In this document: positions 1 through 8,625 of the stretch, one piece after another
Layout of the letters: each line of letters starts with the position of its first letter
Position numbering within the stretch: position 1 is the stretch's first letter
Assembly (NCBI GenBank): GCA_938003575.1
Contig: CALKYG010000140.1
Coordinates: 1 to 9,698 of the forward strand
Origin: an uncultured Alphaproteobacteria bacterium
GTDB taxonomy: Bacteria > Pseudomonadota > Alphaproteobacteria > Caulobacterales > Parvularculaceae
DNA length: 9,698 bases
Direction of reading: 5' to 3'
Translations under genes and position numbers: made by a program
Notes under the pieces: generated by a model
Database searches by the model: none
The model's input: the letters and a program-made list of their open reading frames with translations, nothing else
Told to the model about the DNA's origin: nothing

Positions 1-167
<167 letters not shown>

Positions 168-1472
168 TCAGTCCTCAATGAATATCATCGCCGGGTTTTC
201 GAGCAGCGTCTTGATCCGCTGAACAAAGACGGCTGCGTTCCAGCCGTCGATGATGCGATGGTCAAAGGCGCACGAGAGATTCATCATCCGGCGCGGAACG
301 AACTCATGGCCGTCCCAATGCGGACGGACCTGCATCTTGTTGACGCCGATGATCGCCACTTCCGGATGATTGATGACCGGGGTCGTGACGATGCCGCCGA
401 GCGCGCCGAGCGACGTGATGGTGATTGTCGAGCCCGAGAGCTCTTCGCGCGTCGCCGTTCCTTTCTTCGCGGCTTCGGCGAGACGCGCGACTTCCGCCGC
501 ACAATCCCAGAGCCCGCGCGCCTCAACATGGCGAACGACCGGCACGACAAGGCCTGAATCCGTTTGCGCCGCGACGCCGATGTGGATGCCGCCATACTGG
601 CGAACGACGCCGCCTTCATCGTCGAAGAGCGAATTGATCTGGGGCTGATCCGCGATCGCCTTCGCCATGGCGCGCATGAGGAAAGGCAGGACCGTCAGTT
701 TCGCCTGATCCGGTTTTTTCTCCGTGTTGAGCTTCGCGCGCAAATCCTCAAGCGACGTGACGTCGACTTCATCGACATAGACGATGTCCGGGATCCGCGA
801 CCTTGAGATCGTCATTTTCTCGGCGATCTTCCGGCGCAGGCCGATGACCGGAATCTCCTTGACGCTTGTATCGGCGCTCCGGCCCCGCGCGACGGGCGCC
901 GCCGAACCGGATTCAAAATATCTGTCGAGGTCTTCGTGCGTGATGCGGCCCGCAGGGCCGGTTCCGGATACGCGGCGAAGATCAACGCCGGCGTCCAGCG
1001 CCCGCTTTCTCACCGCCGGCGAGGCCAACGGCTTTTCGCCCTCCTTGCGCGGCGCGCCGGCCGCCGCGGCCGCCGGCTTCGCCGCAGCGGGTTTCGGCGC
1101 TGCGGTTCTGGGCGCTTCCGCTTTCGGCGCTGCGGCAGGCTTTGCCTCGGCTTTCGGCGCCGCGGCTTTCTTCTCCGCTTTGGGGGATTCGATTTCGGGC
1201 GCGGCTTCGTCGGCCTTCGCATTGCCTGCGCCGTCGACTTCGAGCCTCACGATCGGCGAGCCGACGGCGACCGTGTCGCCCGCCTGCGCGCCGACCCAGA
1301 TCACTTTGCCTATAACGGGAGACGGGATTTCGACGGTCGCCTTGTCGGTCATGACGGCGGCGAGGACCTGATCCTCCATCACATTGTCGCCTGGCTTCAC
1401 CATCCATTCGACGAGTTCGGCCTCCGCAACGCCCTCGCCGACATCGGGAAGTTTGATGACATGAACGCCCAT
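168..1472 (-). CDS. bkdB: Branched-chain 2-oxoacid dehydrogenase E2 (dihydrolipoyl acyltransferase)
   Basis: This is the core of the complex: it takes the acyl group from E1 onto a lipoyl arm and transfers it to CoA. The 434-residue protein has one lipoyl domain (about 1-80) with the lipoylation site D43-K44-A45. An Ala/Pro/Lys linker follows (about 94-146). The peripheral subunit-binding domain (148-187) holds SPAVRKRA and GTGPAGRI. The acyltransferase domain (about 205-434) carries the catalytic motif DHRIIDG with H405 and D409. The reading frame is open upstream to 1538, but the extra 22 residues are basic and lie inside the E1 beta gene. The ATG at 1472-1470 begins with the family-typical MGVHVIKLPDVGEG, overlaps the E1 beta stop by one base (TGATG) and has GGAG (1481-1484) 8 nt upstream. 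The ending, with FVQRIKTLLENP, resembles Pseudomonas BkdB more than the E2 of pyruvate or 2-oxoglutarate dehydrogenase. Confidence 0.95.
   Translation of the reverse strand: MGVHVIKLPDVGEGVAEAELVEWMVKPGDNVMEDQVLAAVMTDKATVEIPSPVIGKVIWVGAQAGDTVAVGSPIVRLEVDGAGNAKADEAAPEIESPKAEKKAAAPKAEAKPAAAPKAEAPRTAAPKPAAAKPAAAAAGAPRKEGEKPLASPAVRKRALDAGVDLRRVSGTGPAGRITHEDLDRYFESGSAAPVARGRSADTSVKEIPVIGLRRKIAEKMTISRSRIPDIVYVDEVDVTSLEDLRAKLNTEKKPDQAKLTVLPFLMRAMAKAIADQPQINSLFDDEGGVVRQYGGIHIGVAAQTDSGLVVPVVRHVEARGLWDCAAEVARLAEAAKKGTATREELSGSTITITSLGALGGIVTTPVINHPEVAIIGVNKMQVRPHWDGHEFVPRRMMNLSCAFDHRIIDGWNAAVFVQRIKTLLENPAMIFIED
1092..1165 (-). repeat. 30-bp-period repeat encoding the E2 interdomain linker
   Basis: A 14-base word, TTTCGGCGCTGCGG on the plus strand, occurs at 1092-1105 and 1122-1135, and with one change (TTTCGGCGCCGCGG) at 1152-1165. 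The copies are exactly 30 bp apart, so the linker is built on a degenerate 10-residue unit; two copies of AAAPKAEA can be read at E2 residues 103-110 and 113-120. Flexible Ala/Pro linkers are normal in E2 proteins. The DNA-level periodicity suggests growth by slippage or unequal exchange, so linker length may vary between strains. Confidence 0.8.
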
Positions 1473-2488
1473 CAGCCGTGCTCCATCACTTTTTTCAGCG
1501 CCGCGCCGACGCGCCGCGGCCCTGGAAAATAATCCCATTCATGCGCGTGGGGATAGGGCGTGTCCCAGCCAGTCACTCGGATCACCGGCGCTTCGAGATG
1601 GTGAAAGCAGCCCTCCATCACCACAGCCATCAACTCCGCCGAAAAGCCGCAGGTTTTCGTCGCCTCAACGACGATGACGCAGCGGCCCGTCTTCCTGACG
1701 GACGCTTCGATCGCCTCCAGGTCGAGCGGCAGGATCGTGCGCAGGTCGATCACCTCGGCGTCAACGCCCGTCTCTTCCGCAGCCGCAAGCGCGACATGAA
1801 CCATTGTGCCGTAAGCGAGCACGGTGACGTCGTTTCCTTCCCGCCGTATCGCGGCCTTGCCAAGCGGAACCGTGTAATGCCCGTCCGGCACTTCGCCGAG
1901 CTCGTGTTTCTTCCACGGCGTCACCGGCTGATCATGATGGCCGTCGAACGGACCATTATAGAGCCGCTTGGGTTCGAGAAACATGACGGGATCGTCGTCT
2001 TCAATCGAGGCGATCAGAAGCCCCTTGGCGTCATAAGGATTGGACGGGATGACCGTCTTCAACCCGCACACATGCGCAAACAGGGCCTCCGGGCTCTGGC
2101 TATGCGTCTGGCCGCCGAAAATGCCGCCGCCCGTCGGCATCCTCACCGTCATCGGCACGGTGAAGTCGCCGGCCGAGCGATAACGGATGCGGGCGGCCTC
2201 AGACGCGAGCTGGTCGTAGCCAGGGTAAACATAATCCGCGAACTGAATTTCGACGCACGGCCTCAGGCCGTAAACCGCCATGCCGATTGCAGCGCCGATA
2301 ATGCCGCTTTCGGATATCGGCGCATCGAAGCAACGCTGGCTTCCGAATTTCTTTTGCAGGCCGTGCGTGCAGCGAAACACGCCTCCGAAATAGCCGACAT
2401 CCTCGCCGAAAACGACGACGTTCGGATCCGTCTCCATCGCGACGTCCATCGCGCTGCGGATCGCCTCAATCATTGTCATGCGCGTCAT
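1472..2488 (-). CDS. bkdA2: Branched-chain 2-oxoacid dehydrogenase E1 beta subunit
   Basis: Together with E1 alpha this subunit forms the thiamine-diphosphate decarboxylase that acts on the 2-oxoacids of Val, Leu and Ile. At 338 residues it matches Pseudomonas BkdA2 (about 339). Visible family features are VVFGEDVGYFGGVFRCT (residues 25-41), the APISESG segment whose E60 fits the conserved glutamate that activates the thiamine pyrimidine ring, GGGIFGGQTHSQSPEA, FLEPKRLYNGPFDGHHD and the C-terminal GWDTPYPHAHEWDYFPGP. These agree closely with the Bkd branch as I remember it. The ATG at 2488 lies 3 nt after the E1 alpha TAG stop. No strong Shine-Dalgarno sits right before it, so start at M4 or M6 (MTRMTM) is possible. 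The gene ends in TGATG shared with the E2 start, implying translational coupling. Confidence 0.95.
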   Translation of the reverse strand: MTRMTMIEAIRSAMDVAMETDPNVVVFGEDVGYFGGVFRCTHGLQKKFGSQRCFDAPISESGIIGAAIGMAVYGLRPCVEIQFADYVYPGYDQLASEAARIRYRSAGDFTVPMTVRMPTGGGIFGGQTHSQSPEALFAHVCGLKTVIPSNPYDAKGLLIASIEDDDPVMFLEPKRLYNGPFDGHHDQPVTPWKKHELGEVPDGHYTVPLGKAAIRREGNDVTVLAYGTMVHVALAAAEETGVDAEVIDLRTILPLDLEAIEASVRKTGRCVIVVEATKTCGFSAELMAVVMEGCFHHLEAPVIRVTGWDTPYPHAHEWDYFPGPRRVGAALKKVMEHG

Positions 2489-2491
2489 GTT

Positions 2492-3739
<1,248 letters not shown>

Positions 3740-3751
3740 TCACTCCCGATT

Positions 3752-3766
3752 GCGCGCTTGCCGCGC
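3752..3766 (-). other. GC-only hairpin in the bkdA1 leader
   Basis: GCGCG (3752-3756) and CGCGC (3762-3766) can pair across a 5-nt loop. The hairpin lies just upstream of the bkdA1 Shine-Dalgarno (3741-3747), with a gap of only 4 nt. It could modulate ribosome access. In a GC-rich genome a 5-bp stem can also arise by chance. Confidence 0.3.
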
Positions 3767-3884
3767 TCTTTGAGATCTTGTCCGTCAGCCTCTAGGACAT
3801 CCGAACGCGTTTACGCAATGCCGCAGAAACCTTAACCCGATCATGGCGTTAGCATGCATCATGGCGCAATGGCCGAAGCGGCGA

Positions 3885-3899
3885 CGAACATTTGTTTCG
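3885..3899. promoter_or_regulatory. Interrupted palindrome, candidate operator upstream of bkd
   Basis: CGAACATTTGTTTCG has arms CGAACA and TGTT(T)CG, symmetric apart from one extra base, around an AT centre. It is an AT-rich island in GC-rich surroundings, between hyuB and bkdA1. Position and symmetry fit a regulator-binding site, but I do not recognise the motif as belonging to a named regulator. Confidence 0.25.
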
Positions 3900-3964
3900 A
3901 CCATTCTATGCGGTGGAAAATCGCGCGAAAGCGCCCCTCGCTGGAGTGTTATTGCAACAGCAGC

Positions 3965-5605
3965 CTATTTTGCGCGGTATTGCGTTTTCGCGGCCTTCCG
4001 GCTGACGAATCCTGAACGGATGTCCCGCGCCAGAGCCTGCGGGTCGCGATCCGCCGGATCGCCGATGCCGCCGCCGCCGGGCGTTTCAACGACAAGTCTT
4101 TTCCCCGGCGGCACGATCTCGCGCCCCATGCCGCGCAGGCGGGTTCCGTCATCGAGCCGCGCCGCGCCCCTCCCGCCGTTTCCACCGCCGTCCCGGCCGC
4201 GTGCCGGATGCTCGATCCGGTCGAACATCTTTGAAACCGCGAAAGCCTCATTGCGGACGTGACCGAATTCAAGCGTCTGGCCGAGACCGCCGCGCAGCCG
4301 CCCCGCGCCGCCCGAATCCGCGCGATACTCCTTTCGCCAGATGACGATCGGCGCGGTCGCCTCGTTGATTTCGACCGGCGTGTTTCGAACGCCGGACGGA
4401 AACGCCGTGCATGAGAGACCATCCTTGCCGGGACGCGCTCCGGCGCCGCCGGTGTAGAACGGATTGACGATGAATTCCTCTCCGCCGCCGAACGCGCGGC
4501 CGCCGAGCAGCACCGGCAGGTAAAGGCATGACGCGCCTTCCGCCGGCGTGCGGTCCGGGATGGCCTTCGACAGAGCCCCGAGCACGACGTCAGGGAGCAT
4601 TTGCCCGACAGTGTGTCGCGCCGATACGGCGCAAGGCCGGGGCGCGTTAAGTATTGATCCTTGAGGCGCGGATACGCGCACGACGCTCAACGATCCCGAA
4701 TTGTTCGGCGTCATGTTGCCGATGACGCAGCGCACTCCGAACGAGGCGTAAGCCTGGGTATAGGTGAGCGGAACGTTGATCCCGTAAGAGGACGCCGGCG
4801 ACGTCCCCGCGAAATCAACGTCGACGCCGGCCTCGCCGACGGTTACCGATACGACCAGCTCGACCGGCTGATCATAGCCGTCGATTGTCATCGAGTAGTC
4901 ATACATGCCGGATGGGACGCGGCGGACTTCTTCAAGCATCGCGGCGCGGGAGTTCTCGATGATCATCGCGCCGACGTCGTCAAGACGATCCAACCCGAAT
5001 TCATCAAGCGTCTCAAGCAGGCGGTCGGCTCCCGCCTTGTTGCTGGCCGCGAGTGAATAAAGGTCGCCTTCGGCCGCTGTCGGATCACGCACGTTGGCCC
5101 GGATGAGCTCCAGCAATATCGAATTAGCCTCGCCGCGGCGGAAAAGGTGAGAAATCGGTACGAGAAGACCTTCTTCATAGACCTGACGCGCATCCGGACC
5201 GAAACCGAGCCCGCCGACATCGGCGATGTGCGACGTCGCCGCAAACAACGCAATCGCGCCGCCGTTCCGGAACACCGGCGTCACAACGGTGAAATCGTTG
5301 AGATGTCCGGTTCCTTCCCACGGATCATTCGTGACAAGCACGTCGCCCGGAGACAGCGAGCCGATGGGAAACTTCTTCAGGAAAAATCCGACGCTCGCCG
5401 CCATGGCGTTGACATGACCCGGCGTGCCGGTGACCGCCTGCGCCAGCATGCGTCCTTCGGTGTCGAACACGCCAGCCGACAGATCGCCGGCCTCGCGCAC
5501 TGTCGCGGAAAACGCCGTGCGCATCAAAGTCTGCGCCTGCTCCTCGACAATGGCGATCAGTCGCGCCCACAGGAGCTGTAATCGAATATTGTCGAGTTCG
5601 CTCAT
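3965..5605 (-). CDS. hyuB: HyuB-type subunit of an ATP-dependent hydantoinase / oxoprolinase / carboxylase family enzyme
   Basis: HyuB subunits act with HyuA to open cyclic amides (hydantoins, 5-oxoproline, caprolactam) or, in relatives, to carboxylate ketones, using ATP. The 546-residue length is usual for HyuB (about 520-590) and shorter than the acetone carboxylase alpha subunit. Family landmarks are IVEEQAQTLMRTAFSATVREAGD (split here as residues 19-30 and 31-41), VLVTNDPWEGTGHLND (89-104), SHIADVGG (125-132), INVPLTYTQAYASFGVR (276-292), GGAGRLRGGLGQ (432-443) and the Gly-rich TPGGGGIGDP near the end. H101, D104 and H126 have the 3- and 22-residue spacing I recall for the metal ligands of acetone carboxylase. 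A TTG at 5608 is in frame, but the ATG at 5605 overlaps the hyuA stop by one base (TGATG) and has AAGGG (5612-5616) 6 nt upstream, so I chose it. The substrate is unknown. Confidence 0.92.
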   Translation of the reverse strand: MSELDNIRLQLLWARLIAIVEEQAQTLMRTAFSATVREAGDLSAGVFDTEGRMLAQAVTGTPGHVNAMAASVGFFLKKFPIGSLSPGDVLVTNDPWEGTGHLNDFTVVTPVFRNGGAIALFAATSHIADVGGLGFGPDARQVYEEGLLVPISHLFRRGEANSILLELIRANVRDPTAAEGDLYSLAASNKAGADRLLETLDEFGLDRLDDVGAMIIENSRAAMLEEVRRVPSGMYDYSMTIDGYDQPVELVVSVTVGEAGVDVDFAGTSPASSYGINVPLTYTQAYASFGVRCVIGNMTPNNSGSLSVVRVSAPQGSILNAPRPCAVSARHTVGQMLPDVVLGALSKAIPDRTPAEGASCLYLPVLLGGRAFGGGEEFIVNPFYTGGAGARPGKDGLSCTAFPSGVRNTPVEINEATAPIVIWRKEYRADSGGAGRLRGGLGQTLEFGHVRNEAFAVSKMFDRIEHPARGRDGGGNGGRGAARLDDGTRLRGMGREIVPPGKRLVVETPGGGGIGDPADRDPQALARDIRSGFVSRKAAKTQYRAK

Positions 5606-7674
5606 CAATTTCCCTTCCTCAGGAGAATGATGTTGCGGGCGTCGTCAATGACAGCATGGAAACTCGCCGTCACAACAGTCGTCGTTTGAGGCTCGACAAC
5701 GAGAGCGGGTCCATCGAGGGCGTCGCCCGGCTGAAGGGCGGCGCGATGGTGCACAGTGTAGGTCATGCGTCGCGCTGCGCCCGCGTCGAAGACCTCCCTT
5801 GTTCCGTCGGCGACAGCGTTACGCCTGACGACCGGCTGCGGGATGGAACTGACGCCCGGCGACGGCGCCGTCAGGCGAAGGGACCAGCTCAGGATTTCGA
5901 TCGGCATGTCGGGAATGGCGCGGCCATACAGCGAACGGTAGGCGCGCTCATAGGCCGATTGCAGCGTCGCGGCGTCGACTTTTCGATCGACAGGAACGGG
6001 AATTTCGTACCCCTGACCGACATAACGCATGAAGGCGAGGCGTTCCTCCTCCAGTGCGCCGTCTTTGGATGCGGCGCGAACGACGCGCACGGCCTCCGCG
6101 CGCAGGTCTTCAAACATCTCTTCAATCCGCTCTGCGGCAAGCCTGTCGAGCCGCATCGGCATACTGCGTATGATCTCATAGGAAGCCGGCGCGAGAAGAA
6201 ACCCGATCGCCGATCCGACACCCGCGCCTTCGGGCACGACAATCCGGTCGAGACCGAGCTTTTCCGCAAGTCTCGCCGCGTGAAGCGGAGCCGCGCCGCC
6301 GAACGCAACCAGGGTTCGCCGGCGAATGTCCTTTCCCTGCTCAACCGCGTGCGCTCGGGCCGCTCCGGCCATGTTTTCGTCAACCATCTCGCCGACCCCG
6401 AATGCGGCGCCCTCGGCGTCAATCGACAGCTTCGCGCCGACATCCCGGACAAGAGCGTCGTTCGCCGATTTTACGTCGAGCGATATCGCGCCTCCGGCGA
6501 AAAAGTCAGGAATGATCCGGCCGCAAACCAGGTCCGCATCCGTCACCGTCGCCTGCGCGCCGCCGCGGCCGTAACAGGCAGGGCCGGGCTCGGCCCCCGC
6601 GCTTTCTGGACCCGCTCCGATCCGCTTCAATGAATCAACATGCGCGATCGATCCGCCGCCGGCGCCGATTTCAACCAGTTCGATCACCGGAATGCGCAGC
6701 GGCATACCCGATCCTTTTTTGAACCGGTAGGATCGATCAACTTCAAACATGCGCGCACGCGCCGGCTCGAAACCGTCGATGAGGCACATCTTCGCCGTGG
6801 TCCCCCCCATGTCGAAGGAAAGGAGTTCGGGACTGTCGGTCCGCCGCGCAATGGAAGCAGCGAGGATTGCGCCGCCCGCCGGCCCTGATTCAACGAGACG
6901 GATCGGATATTTGGACGCCGTTTCAACCGTGCAAAGACCGCCGCCCGAGGTGACAAGAAGAAACGGGCAGTCAAATCCGCCTGCGGCGAACGCCTGTTCA
7001 AGCGCACGGAGATAGCGCTCCATCAGGGGCCGGACATAGGCGTTGGCGACCGTCGTCGTCTGGCGCTCATATTCCCGAATCTCGGGCGCCACTTCGGCGC
7101 TCAGCGAAATCGACAGATGCGGCAGGGCTCCAGAAATGATTTCCGCCGCCCGCTTCTCGTGCGCCGAATTCGCATAGGAATGCAGAAAACCGATCGCAAG
7201 GCTCTCGACCGCCTCACTCTCAAGTGTTGGAATGACGGCGGCCACGCTCGCCTCGTCGAGCGCGATCAACGCATCGCCGCACGCGCTCATTCGCTCTCGG
7301 ACCGGAAGACGCAGCCATCGCGGCGCCAGAGGGGGCGGCCGGTCAATCATCACGTCATATTGCTCAAAGCGATTTTCGTAAGCCATTTCGAGCGCGTCGC
7401 GATGACCTTCAGTCGTGAGCAAGGCTGTCCGGGCGCCGCGCCTTTCGATCAAGGCGTTAGTCGCGAGCGTCGTTCCATGAATGATGACGCCGATGTCACG
7501 CGGCGCAAGCGCGGCCTTTGAAAGCGCGTCGGAAACGCCCCCAAGAACGCCGACTTCCGGCGCTTTCGTCGTCGTCAGCGTCTTCGCGGTGACGATCGCG
7601 CCGTCCGCGCGCTCCAGCGCGACATCAGTAAACGTCCCGCCGATATCGACAGCGATCCGCGCTTTAGCGTTCAT
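5605..7674 (-). CDS. hyuA: HyuA-type ATPase subunit of a hydantoinase / oxoprolinase / carboxylase family enzyme
   Basis: HyuA is the ASKHA-fold subunit that binds and spends ATP to activate the substrate for its HyuB partner, in the cytoplasm. The 689-residue length is normal. The phosphate-binding loop is D10-IGGTFTD (10-17). HGTTLATNALIER (66-78) is the usual N-domain motif. The second phosphate motif, FDMGGTTAK, is at 287-295, followed by EIGAGGGSIA (335-344) and AGAEPGPACYGRGG (359-372). GGAAPLHAARLAE and PEGAGVGSAIGFLLAP lie further on. The start ATG at 7674 is inside the last codons of the upstream SDR gene, an 11-nt overlap (ATGAACGCTAA). No Shine-Dalgarno precedes it, so translation probably depends on reinitiation after the SDR. 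The closest label by sequence alone is N-methylhydantoinase A / 5-oxoprolinase; homologues include caprolactamase and acetone or acetophenone carboxylase subunits, so the reaction is left open. Confidence 0.92.
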   Translation of the reverse strand: MNAKARIAVDIGGTFTDVALERADGAIVTAKTLTTTKAPEVGVLGGVSDALSKAALAPRDIGVIIHGTTLATNALIERRGARTALLTTEGHRDALEMAYENRFEQYDVMIDRPPPLAPRWLRLPVRERMSACGDALIALDEASVAAVIPTLESEAVESLAIGFLHSYANSAHEKRAAEIISGALPHLSISLSAEVAPEIREYERQTTTVANAYVRPLMERYLRALEQAFAAGGFDCPFLLVTSGGGLCTVETASKYPIRLVESGPAGGAILAASIARRTDSPELLSFDMGGTTAKMCLIDGFEPARARMFEVDRSYRFKKGSGMPLRIPVIELVEIGAGGGSIAHVDSLKRIGAGPESAGAEPGPACYGRGGAQATVTDADLVCGRIIPDFFAGGAISLDVKSANDALVRDVGAKLSIDAEGAAFGVGEMVDENMAGAARAHAVEQGKDIRRRTLVAFGGAAPLHAARLAEKLGLDRIVVPEGAGVGSAIGFLLAPASYEIIRSMPMRLDRLAAERIEEMFEDLRAEAVRVVRAASKDGALEEERLAFMRYVGQGYEIPVPVDRKVDAATLQSAYERAYRSLYGRAIPDMPIEILSWSLRLTAPSPGVSSIPQPVVRRNAVADGTREVFDAGAARRMTYTVHHRAALQPGDALDGPALVVEPQTTTVVTASFHAVIDDARNIILLRKGN
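5611..5620 (-). promoter_or_regulatory. Ribosome binding site deciding the hyuB start
   Basis: The minus strand reads GAGGAAGGGA just before the hyuB start. AAGGG is 6 nt from the ATG at 5605, while GAGGA is 7 nt from the TTG at 5608, so both starts are mechanically possible. ATG is preferred as the stronger codon and because it shares a base with the hyuA stop. Confidence 0.6.
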
Positions 7675-8470
7675 CGACAGGCACAGTGTAATTGAGCGCA
7701 GCCCTTCCGCCGTCGGCGAAGATCGTCTGGCCGGTGATGTAGCTCGCCATGTCGCTTGCCAGAAAAACCGCGATCGACGCGATCTCCGACGGCTCGCCGA
7801 CCCGGCCGAGCGGGGTGCGCGACAGGATTCGATTGCGGCCGGCTTCGTCCGCCATCACGCTTTTCAGCAAATCCGTCATGATGGAGCCGGGCCCGATCGC
7901 GTTCACTCTGACGCCGTATGGCGCAAGTCCAAGAGCCGCGGCCTTGGTCAATTGCTGTACGCCCCCTTTCGACGACACATAGGCGACCTGATTCGCGATT
8001 GCGAGTTCGGCGTTCAAGGACGACATATTGACGACCGAGCCGCGAATCTTCCGATCGATCATCGCCTTGGCGGCGATCTGCGTCAGCACGAAATAGGACC
8101 TCAGGTTGATATCCATGACACGGTCCCACTCGCTTGGCGCGAGATCGAGAATCGTTCCGGGCGCGACGACGCCGGCGTTATTGACGAGCACGTCAATTCG
8201 GCCGAATTCGTCCAGCGCGCGCATGACGAGCATCTCGCAGTCGCTGTCGCTGGCGACATTGCAGGCGTGCGGGACGCAGCGCGCCTTTGTGTCAATCATG
8301 ATAAGGTCGGCGGTGTCGCGGTTCTTCGCCTCGTTGATGTCCGCCATGACGACGCCGGCGCCGGTCTCGGCGAAAGCGCGTGCGCAAGCAGCGCCGATGC
8401 CGGAAGCGGCGCCGGTGACGATTACGGCCTTTCCGGCGAAACTGATCGCCCCGGGAATGGTGTCTTTCAT
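7664..8470 (-). CDS. Short-chain dehydrogenase/reductase (SDR), NAD-type, substrate unknown
   Basis: This 268-residue protein is a classical SDR that interconverts an alcohol and a ketone or aldehyde with a nicotinamide cofactor. The cofactor loop is TGAASGIG (19-26); D44 at the end of the second strand favours NAD(H) over NADP(H). NNAG is at 97-100. The catalytic set is complete: N122, S151, Y164 and K168, with S151 thirteen residues before Y164. PG (194-195) and the C-terminal ITGQTIFADGG are also typical. The open frame extends to 8596, but the extra 42 residues are Arg-rich and unlike any SDR start. The ATG at 8470 with AAGG about 6 nt upstream is the family-like start. It heads the SDR-hyuA-hyuB cluster and overlaps hyuA by 11 nt, so it probably acts in the same pathway. 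Automatic labels such as glucose dehydrogenase would be unsafe. Confidence 0.93.
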   Translation of the reverse strand: MKDTIPGAISFAGKAVIVTGAASGIGAACARAFAETGAGVVMADINEAKNRDTADLIMIDTKARCVPHACNVASDSDCEMLVMRALDEFGRIDVLVNNAGVVAPGTILDLAPSEWDRVMDINLRSYFVLTQIAAKAMIDRKIRGSVVNMSSLNAELAIANQVAYVSSKGGVQQLTKAAALGLAPYGVRVNAIGPGSIMTDLLKSVMADEAGRNRILSRTPLGRVGEPSEIASIAVFLASDMASYITGQTIFADGGRAALNYTVPVDER

Positions 8471-8625
8471 CACCGGCCTTCTACCTCGCCCGCCCCGTCG
8501 AGGGAACCGTCTGCCGCGCAGCGGTCTCCGCCAACGCAAAGTTGATGACCGCGCCTTGCGCTTCGCCTTGCCTTGGCGTCGCAGGCTGATAGACACCCGA
8601 CGCCGCTGACAAACGCACCCTCATC
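8471..8625. promoter_or_regulatory. Divergent intergenic region between the SDR cluster and the receptor gene
   Basis: These 155 bp separate two divergent genes and must hold promoters in both directions. On the plus strand TTGCCT (8568-8573) and TAGACA (8590-8595), 16 nt apart, are a weak candidate for the receptor. The word CCTTG occurs three times between about 8554 and 8575, and CGCC/GGCG (8564-8567 with 8575-8578) could form a small hairpin. No gene is visible. A shared control region would suit a receptor co-regulated with the catabolic genes. Confidence 0.45.
8586..8612 (-). promoter_or_regulatory. Candidate promoter of the SDR-hyuA-hyuB cluster
   Basis: On the minus strand TTGTCA (8612-8607) resembles a -35 box with 5 of 6 matches, and TATCAG (8591-8586) resembles a -10 box with 4 of 6. 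The spacing is 15 nt, shorter than the ideal 17. Transcription would start near 8578, leaving a leader of about 110 nt before the SDR start. Confidence 0.3.

Noticed and set aside
1473..1538. 22-residue N-terminal extension of E2 (open frame from 1538)
   Set aside because: It is basic, lies inside the E1 beta coding region and is absent from lipoyl-domain starts; the ATG at 1472 begins the expected MGVHVIKLPDVGEG and has a ribosome site.
3841..3866. Direct repeat of TCATGGCG at 3841-3848 and 3859-3866 upstream of bkdA1
   Set aside because: Only 8 bases, no symmetry and no known regulator motif; it is easily expected by chance.
3843..4262. Plus-strand frame of 139 codons across the hyuB end and the intergenic gap
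   Set aside because: Most of it is antisense to hyuB, its composition is Ser/Pro/Arg-rich, and there is no ribosome site or domain.
5606..5608. TTG start for HyuB, one codon upstream
   Set aside because: The adjacent ATG is a stronger start, overlaps the hyuA stop and has good spacing; the difference is one residue.
8553..8578. CCTTG repeats and the 4-bp CGCC/GGCG hairpin as a terminator or operator
   Set aside because: The stem is too short, there is no T-tract, and the repeats are short and irregular; they are only mentioned in the intergenic entry.
8471..8596. 42-residue N-terminal extension of the SDR
   Set aside because: Arg-rich, unlike any SDR N-terminus, and it would cover the divergent promoter region; the ATG at 8470 fits the family.
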